Shown in pieces: positions 59,756 to 64,000 of a stretch of 64,000 nucleotides of DNA; positions within the stretch are counted from its first letter, which is position 1; every line of letters begins with the position of its first letter. The notes below the pieces were generated by a model. It ran no database searches. It saw nothing but the letters and a program-made list of their open reading frames with translations, and was not told the origin of the DNA. The position numbers and the translations under genes were made by a program. The DNA is from Arthrobacter agilis (lineage in GTDB: Bacteria; Actinomycetota; Actinomycetes; Actinomycetales; Micrococcaceae), in contig NZ_JAUSXO010000001.1 in NCBI RefSeq assembly GCF_030816075.1, positions 3,100,001 to 3,164,000 of the forward strand, written 5' to 3'.

Positions 59756-60175
59756 TCAGCGCCGTGCGTCGCGCGCTGCCATCTCCTTCAGCAGGTCGCG
59801 CAGCTCGGTGAGGAGGGCTGTGTCGACGGGCATGGGCTCCTCCACGGCATCCTGCGCCGCAGCGTGGGCCCGCAGGCGCGCGTTGGCGCGGTTCATCGGC
59901 ACGACGAAGAGGAAGTAGACGACGGCGGCCGTGATGAGGAAGGTGACCAGTGCGGTGATGACCGCGCCGATGTCGACGAACGTCGCGTCGTTGCCGGGCC
60001 GGATGCGGAAGCCGAGGCCCGTCGCGTCGATCCCGCCCGCGGAGGCCACGATCGGGTTGACGATGTTCGCCGTGAAGGCGCCGACGAGTGCCGTGAAGGC
60101 ACTGCCGATGACGACGGCGATCGACAGTTCGATGACGTTGCCGCGCAGGATGAAGTCGCGGAAGCCCTTGATCAT
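59756..60175 (-). CDS. mscL: Large-conductance mechanosensitive channel
   Basis: A 139-residue protein, normal MscL length. The N-terminal amphipathic helix and TM1 (KGFRDFILRGNVIELSIAVVIGSAFTALVGAF) and TM2 (ALVTFLITAAVVYFLFVVPMNR) are unmistakable; the periplasmic loop is about 30 residues. The C-terminal helix bundle LLTELRDLLKEMAA closes it. It releases solutes during hypo-osmotic shock. Downstream of a TetR gene (60246) on the same strand. Confidence 0.96.
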   Translation of the reverse strand: MIKGFRDFILRGNVIELSIAVVIGSAFTALVGAFTANIVNPIVASAGGIDATGLGFRIRPGNDATFVDIGAVITALVTFLITAAVVYFLFVVPMNRANARLRAHAAAQDAVEEPMPVDTALLTELRDLLKEMAARDARR

Positions 60176-60245
60176 GGGGTCCTCTCGGGGTCGTGGACGG
60201 GGTGGGCGATCAGCGCGCGCACCCGGGCGGTCGCGATAGGTGCGC

Positions 60246-60803
60246 TCAGGAGCCCGCGTGCGGGTCGCCCCGGCGGGAGACGATCAGGTCGACGACGTCG
60301 AGCAGTTCCTCGATCTTGCCGCGGCTGGTGCGCCCGGCGCCGTCCGTGGCGAAGAACGCCGCGTCGTAGTAGAGCCCGTCGCCGAGCAGCTTGACGGCGC
60401 GCGCGGCCGTGCGGTCGCCGAGCTGCGCCTGGAGCGCGTCGAGCCACCCCTCCTGGATCTCGGCCAGGGAGGATTTCGCCGTCGGGTGGCCCTGCTGGGC
60501 GAGCCGTGCCATGGACACGAGGGCCCGGTCGAGCGCACTGTCCTCGAAGACCGAGGTACGGACGTAGTAGCGCGCCGCGCCATCCACGGCCGAGGCCATG
60601 GCCTCTCGGTCCTTCTCGGCGAGTCCGCGGAGGCGGTCTGCAAGACCGTCCACCAGGGCCTCCTTCGAGGGGAAGTGGTAGAGCAGCCCGCCCTTGGAGA
60701 CGTCCGCCGCAGCGGCCACCGCCTCCATGGTCGCGGCCCGCTCCCCGTCGCGGATCAACGCGTTTTCGAAGCTGTCGAGGATGCGCTCGCGGGAACTGGA
60801 CAC
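60246..60803 (-). CDS. TetR family transcriptional regulator
   Basis: A 185-residue protein from a GTG. HTH at residues 5-50 (ERILDSFENALIRDGERAATMEAVAAAADVSKGGLLYHFPSKEALVDGL). It is divergent from a DHA2 MFS exporter, with a 61-bp gap containing the inverted repeat at 60837-60852. Repression of that exporter is the likely role. Confidence 0.92.
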   Translation of the reverse strand: MSSSRERILDSFENALIRDGERAATMEAVAAAADVSKGGLLYHFPSKEALVDGLADRLRGLAEKDREAMASAVDGAARYYVRTSVFEDSALDRALVSMARLAQQGHPTAKSSLAEIQEGWLDALQAQLGDRTAARAVKLLGDGLYYDAAFFATDGAGRTSRGKIEELLDVVDLIVSRRGDPHAGS

Positions 60804-60828
60804 CCGCTCATGATACCGGTCACTTTTC

Positions 60829-60856
60829 TTGTACTGTACCGGCTGGACGGTATAGC
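60829..60856 (+). promoter_or_regulatory. Promoter and TetR operator of the MFS gene
   Basis: TTGTAC (-35) and TATAGC (-10) are 16 bp apart. TACCGGCTGGACGGTA (60837-60852), with 5-bp arms and a 6-bp centre, fills the spacer, so a bound repressor would block polymerase. Transcription would start within a few bases of the MFS start codon, giving a leaderless or near-leaderless mRNA. Confidence 0.65.
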
Positions 60857-60864
60857 CTTGAGGG

Positions 60865-62442
60865 ATGACAACAACACCCTCCGCTTCCGCACGTGTGTCC
60901 GAGGTGAACCCGCGTGCCGTTCAGATCCCCACCCCCGTCCTTGCCGGCCGCCGCGAGTGGTTCGCCCTCGCCGTGCTGATGCTGCCGGTGTTGCTCGTCT
61001 CGGTGGACAACACCGTGCTGAGCTTCGCCCTGCCGGAGATCTCCCGCCATTTCGCCACGAGCGGCACCACCCTGCTCTGGATCGTGGACAGCTACCCGCT
61101 CGTCCTGGCGGGACTTTTGGTCGCGATGGGCAGCTTCGGTGACCGTTTCGGCCGACGTCGCCTGCTCATCATCGGTGCGGCGGGCTTCGCCCTGTTCTCC
61201 GTCGCCGCCGCTTTCGCCCCCACCGCAGGCTTCCTCGTCGCCTCCCGCGTGGGACTCGGCGTCTTCGGTGCCATGCTCATGCCCTCGACGCTCTCGCTGA
61301 TCCGCAACATCTTCACCGACCGCAACCAGCGCCGCATCGCCATCGCCGTCTGGGCCGCAGGCTTCTCGGCCGGCGCGGCCCTCGGCCCCCTGCTCGGCGG
61401 CGTACTGCTCGAACACTTCTGGTGGGGTTCCGTCTTCCTCCTCGCGGTCCCCGTGCTCGTGCTCATGCTCGTCCTGACCCCCGTCGTCGTTCCCGAATCG
61501 AAGGACTCCAACCCGGGGCGTGTCGACTACGCGAGCATCGTCCTGTCCATCGGGACCATGCTGCCGGTGGTCTACGCCATCAAGAACCTCGCGAAGGGCG
61601 GCCCGCTGCTCGTCTCCGTGACGGCCGCGTTCATCGGCCTCGCCGCCGGCACCGTCTTCGTGACGCGCCAGTTGCAGCGGCGCGACCCCATGCTCGACGT
61701 GCGCCTCTTCACGGTGCGCGCCTTCACGGGCGCCGTCCTGGTGAACCTGCTCGCGATCTTCTCGCTCGTGGGGTTCCTGTTCTTCGTGTCGCAGCACCTG
61801 CAGCTGGTGCTCGGCTTCACCCCGCTCGATGCCGGGCTCGTGCTGCTGCCGGGGCTGGTGATGACGATCGTCGCGGGCCTCGCCGTCGTGCCGCTCGCCC
61901 GGCGCCTGCCGCCGCACGCCGTCGTCTCGGTGTCACTGCTCTTCTCCGCCGTGGCGTACTCCATGATCGCGCTGCTCGGGGAGGGTGGGTCCGCCGGCTT
62001 CCTCATGGTCGCGTTCGTGGTGCTCGGCGTGGGCGTGGGCGCATCGGAGACCGTGTCCAACGACCTCATCCTGTCCACCGTCCCGGCCGACAAGGCCGGC
62101 GCCGCGTCCGCCGTCTCGGAGACCGCCTACGAGGTGGGTTCCGTCCTCGGTACCGCCGTGCTCGGGAGCATCCTGCTGGCGTCCTACCAGCGGAACCTGC
62201 TGCTGCCCTCCGGCCTCAGCAGCGCCCAGGCGGAGTCCTCCACCGAGACGCTCGGCGGCGCCGTCGAGGTGGCCACCCAGCTCGGCCCCACCAGCGCGTC
62301 ACTCCTCCGGGACTCGGCGTTCCACGCCTTCGACAGCGGCGTCACTGTCACGTCCGGCATCGCGGCCCTGCTCATGGTCGGCGCCTCGGTCCTCGCGGCG
62401 TGGAGCCTGCGCAGCACGACGGCGGAGCGCGTCGACCACTAG
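60865..62442 (+). CDS. MFS multidrug exporter, DHA2 type (SmvA/QacA-like)
   Basis: A 525-residue, about 14-helix exporter. SVDNTVLSFALPEISRHF with the helix-1 Asp (as in QacA for cationic drugs), MGSFGDRFGRRRLLIIGAAGFALFS (motif A) and AAGFSAGAALGPLLGGVLLEHFWW (motif C) are present. It should expel lipophilic cations such as quaternary ammonium compounds. A divergent TetR gene and operator control it; a hairpin with a GGAA loop follows. Confidence 0.93.
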   Translation: MTTTPSASARVSEVNPRAVQIPTPVLAGRREWFALAVLMLPVLLVSVDNTVLSFALPEISRHFATSGTTLLWIVDSYPLVLAGLLVAMGSFGDRFGRRRLLIIGAAGFALFSVAAAFAPTAGFLVASRVGLGVFGAMLMPSTLSLIRNIFTDRNQRRIAIAVWAAGFSAGAALGPLLGGVLLEHFWWGSVFLLAVPVLVLMLVLTPVVVPESKDSNPGRVDYASIVLSIGTMLPVVYAIKNLAKGGPLLVSVTAAFIGLAAGTVFVTRQLQRRDPMLDVRLFTVRAFTGAVLVNLLAIFSLVGFLFFVSQHLQLVLGFTPLDAGLVLLPGLVMTIVAGLAVVPLARRLPPHAVVSVSLLFSAVAYSMIALLGEGGSAGFLMVAFVVLGVGVGASETVSNDLILSTVPADKAGAASAVSETAYEVGSVLGTAVLGSILLASYQRNLLLPSGLSSAQAESSTETLGGAVEVATQLGPTSASLLRDSAFHAFDSGVTVTSGIAALLMVGASVLAAWSLRSTTAERVDH

Positions 62443-62468
62443 GCCTCGACGCCCGCGACCACGCGCGG

Positions 62469-62498
62469 AAGGGTCCGTTCCGGAAGGAACGGGCCCTT
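62469..62498 (+). terminator. Terminator hairpin after MFS gene
   Basis: AAGGGTCCGTTCC (62469-62481) pairs with GGAACGGGCCCTT (62486-62498) with one G-T wobble around a GGAA tetraloop, 27 bp after the stop. Confidence 0.75.
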
Positions 62499-62559
62499 TC
62501 CCGCTGCTGCGCACCCGGGGCCGTTGTCCGCCGGGGCGGTGGGGTGGAACAGTGGGTCC

Positions 62560-63132
62560 ATGGTGATCGAGGTGCGAGCCGCGACGGTCTTCGCCGACGT
62601 CGCAGCAATGGTGGGACCGAGACGCCCGGATGCGAACGTCTGCTGGTGCCTCAGCTACCGCATCCCGGCCAAACAGAACGCCGCGCTGGCCGGGCGGGAC
62701 CGCGGCGCCCTCGTGCAGGACCTGTGCGCGCAGGATCCGCCGCCGGGCGTCCTCGCGTACGAGGACGGGGACGTGGTCGGCTGGGCCGCCATCCACCCGC
62801 GCGCCGACACGGGCTTCGCCCGCAACCGCAGGATCCCGCACGTCGACGATCTCGACGTCTGGTCGGTGTGGTGCATCCGGGTACGGCCCGGCCATCGCGG
62901 CAAGGGCCTCTCGCATCGGCTGCTGGACGGCGCCGTCGACTTCGCGCGTTCCTACGGCGCGCCCGCCATCGAGGGGTACCCCGTCGACAACGGGGACCGG
63001 AAGGTGGACCTGACCATGGCGTACGTCGGCACGCGGAGTCTCTTCGACCGGGCCGGCTTCACGAAGGCGGCCGACACCACGTCGGTGGTGAACGGCTTCC
63101 CCCGTGTCCTCATGCGGCTCGAGCTGCCCTGA
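62560..63132 (+). CDS. GNAT family N-acetyltransferase
   Basis: A 190-residue protein. The acetyl-CoA-binding motif A is VWCIRVRPGHRGKGLSHRLLDGAVDFARSYG, with the R/Q-x-x-G-x-G/A pyrophosphate loop as RPGHRGKG. The N-terminal CWCLSYRIP is Cys/Trp-rich. The substrate (amino acid, antibiotic or protein amine) is unknown. The ATG at 62560 has no strong ribosome-binding site. A hairpin follows. Confidence 0.88.
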   Translation: MVIEVRAATVFADVAAMVGPRRPDANVCWCLSYRIPAKQNAALAGRDRGALVQDLCAQDPPPGVLAYEDGDVVGWAAIHPRADTGFARNRRIPHVDDLDVWSVWCIRVRPGHRGKGLSHRLLDGAVDFARSYGAPAIEGYPVDNGDRKVDLTMAYVGTRSLFDRAGFTKAADTTSVVNGFPRVLMRLELP

Positions 63133-63154
63133 CGTGGTGGCTGCGGGGTCGATG

Positions 63155-63180
63155 GATGCCGGCGGTCGGCCGGCGGCATC
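63155..63180. terminator. Hairpin between convergent GNAT and TetR genes
   Basis: GATGCCG (63155-63161) and CGGCATC (63174-63180) are perfect 7-bp arms around a GC-rich 12-base loop, between stops at 63132 and 63199. Confidence 0.5.
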
Positions 63181-63198
63181 GTCGGCGACGGACCGCGA

Positions 63199-63780
63199 TC
63201 ACGGCCGTGACCACGCCCGTGACCATTCGGACAGGGCAGTGGTGACGCTCCCGACGAGGCGGGTGAAGCTGCGCTCCGTATCGACGGGGAGGGCGAAGGC
63301 GCCGCCCGTCTCGAGGGCGACGAAGCCGTGCAGGGCGGACCGCAGGAAGCGCGTGGCGTCGACGGCGTCACTCTCGTGCAGGTCGTAGCCGGCGAGCACG
63401 CTGAACACGATGTCGACGACGGCGGAGGACGCCGCCTCGTCCGCGGCGTCTCCCGGGGCGGGGGCGCGGATGGTCAGCGGGTACTGCCCGGGGTGCTCGA
63501 GCGCCCAGGTGCGATAGGCCGCTGAGACTCCCGCGATCGCGTCGTCGCGGGAGCGTCCGACGGCGGCCTGACCGAGGGCCAGGGCCAGATCCTCCTTCGC
63601 ACGGATCATGAGGGCGCGTTCGAGCCCGGGCATGCCGTCGACGTGCTTGTAGAGGGACGGCGCCCGGACGCCCAGGCTCTCCGCGAGCGCCGCCAGGCTC
63701 AGGGCGCCGGGCCCCTGATCGTCGATCAGGCGCGCTGCGCGTTCGACGACGGCGGCGGTGCTCAGCCCGGCCCTAGGCAT
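63199..63780 (-). CDS. TetR family regulator with WHG/TetR_C-type sensor domain
   Basis: A 193-residue protein. HTH at residues 8-50 (AAVVERAARLIDDQGPGALSLAALAESLGVRAPSLYKHVDG). The C-terminal helical domain has YRTWALEHPGQYPLTI and RFLRSALHGFVALE-type helices of the WHG TetR group. The start lies within the last codons of the upstream hydrolase gene (8-bp overlap), so the two are probably one operon. Confidence 0.92.
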   Translation of the reverse strand: MPRAGLSTAAVVERAARLIDDQGPGALSLAALAESLGVRAPSLYKHVDGMPGLERALMIRAKEDLALALGQAAVGRSRDDAIAGVSAAYRTWALEHPGQYPLTIRAPAPGDAADEAASSAVVDIVFSVLAGYDLHESDAVDATRFLRSALHGFVALETGGAFALPVDTERSFTRLVGSVTTALSEWSRAWSRP

Positions 63781-64000
63781 GGTGCCCGAGCGTCCGGAGG
63801 AATCCGACGACGGCTGCCGCGGTCGGCTCCGGCTGCTGCGACTGCGGGTAGTGCCCGGCGTCCGGGATCATGACCATCGACCCGCCGAGCGCCCCGGTGA
63901 TCCACCGGGCCTCGGCCTGCGGATCCTTGAAGTCCGGGTCCTTCTCCCCCATGATCACGAGCGTCGGCGCCTGCACTGCCGGCAGGCTCTCGGCGGCCGG
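63773..64000 (-). CDS. Alpha/beta hydrolase (5' end outside window)
   Basis: The last about 75 residues of a hydrolase of the alpha/beta fold. LVIMGEKDPDFKDPQAEARWI carries the late catalytic Asp and MIPDAGHYPQSQQPE the catalytic His, in the order typical of this fold. The nucleophile Ser lies beyond the right edge. Its stop (TAG at 63773-63775) overlaps the TetR gene start region. Confidence 0.85.
   Translation of the reverse strand, partial: PAAESLPAVQAPTLVIMGEKDPDFKDPQAEARWITGALGGSMVMIPDAGHYPQSQQPEPTAAAVVGFLRTLGHHA

Noticed and set aside
1-64000. CRISPR arrays, tRNA/rRNA genes, insertion sequences, phage integration sites
   Set aside because: No regularly spaced repeats with unique spacers, no cloverleaf or rRNA-like stretches, no transposase or integrase protein and no long terminal inverted repeats were seen; reading by eye could miss a short tRNA.

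Overview
The window is 64 kb of dense, high-GC, chromosome-like DNA. Gene content, GTG starts, Shine-Dalgarno patterns and protein flavour (PucR, TetR, IclR and BTAD regulators, DUF1206, DUF2256/DUF3253, GAF-ANTAR, a putrescine-oxidase-like amine oxidase, a BkdABC complex) point to an actinobacterium, most likely an Arthrobacter-like Micrococcaceae member. This is inferred from protein character, not from a database search. I saw no rRNA, tRNA, CRISPR array, insertion sequence or prophage.

Layout. 1-5.8 kb: truncated CPA1 antiporter, a frameshifted lactate-oxidase-like gene, a TetR gene with a divergent SDR/esterase pair and a clear palindromic operator, and a SUMF1-fold protein. 5.8-16.7 kb: membrane DUF1206 and zinc-ribbon proteins, a diguanylate cyclase, a TipA-like MerR gene with a textbook 19-bp-spacer promoter, PucR (AdeR-like)/alanine dehydrogenase, a Gfo/Idh oxidoreductase, a GAF-ANTAR RNA-binding regulator, and a TetR/FMN-reductase pair. 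16.7-19.6 kb: the most unusual locus, a RiPP-like cassette. A 46-residue secreted-type peptide ends in two near-identical ten-residue WDWPK repeats. It is followed by a hairpin, a stand-alone protein resembling the C-terminal LanB (thiopeptide-type) domain and a 63-residue small protein, with a divergent TrmB/LuxR-like regulator. 19.6-31 kb: two PLP aminotransferases, branched-chain 2-oxoacid dehydrogenase E1a/E1b/E2, an ESX/WXG100-like protein next to a frameshifted serine hydrolase, purB and a lipase-maturation-factor membrane protein.

31-45.9 kb: isochorismatase-like hydrolase and GlxA-type regulator; a DUF4396 protein and an MFS pump that share two CsoR-type operators; an apparent agmatine/putrescine catabolic operon (amine oxidase, 49-residue Cys peptide, agmatine deiminase, amidase); a 2'-5' RNA ligase-like protein; an FHA protein with a small partner; an aldo/keto reductase; a PhrB-family photolyase homologue with no cysteine at all; and a divergent FAD oxidoreductase with a Rieske domain. 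46-64 kb: BTAD regulator and DUF4242 protein, thioesterase, serine beta-lactamase-like hydrolase, three further MFS transporters (two with their own TetR genes), an IclR gene with a GntP permease/CoA-transferase/HMG-CoA-lyase-like operon, mscL, a GNAT protein, and a TetR gene overlapping a truncated hydrolase.

The genes form small regulator-target units and catabolic operons rather than one island. Two genes (lactate oxidase-like and ESX-linked hydrolase) each carry a single extra base in a five-base G/C run, so they are either genuine pseudogenes or consensus errors.
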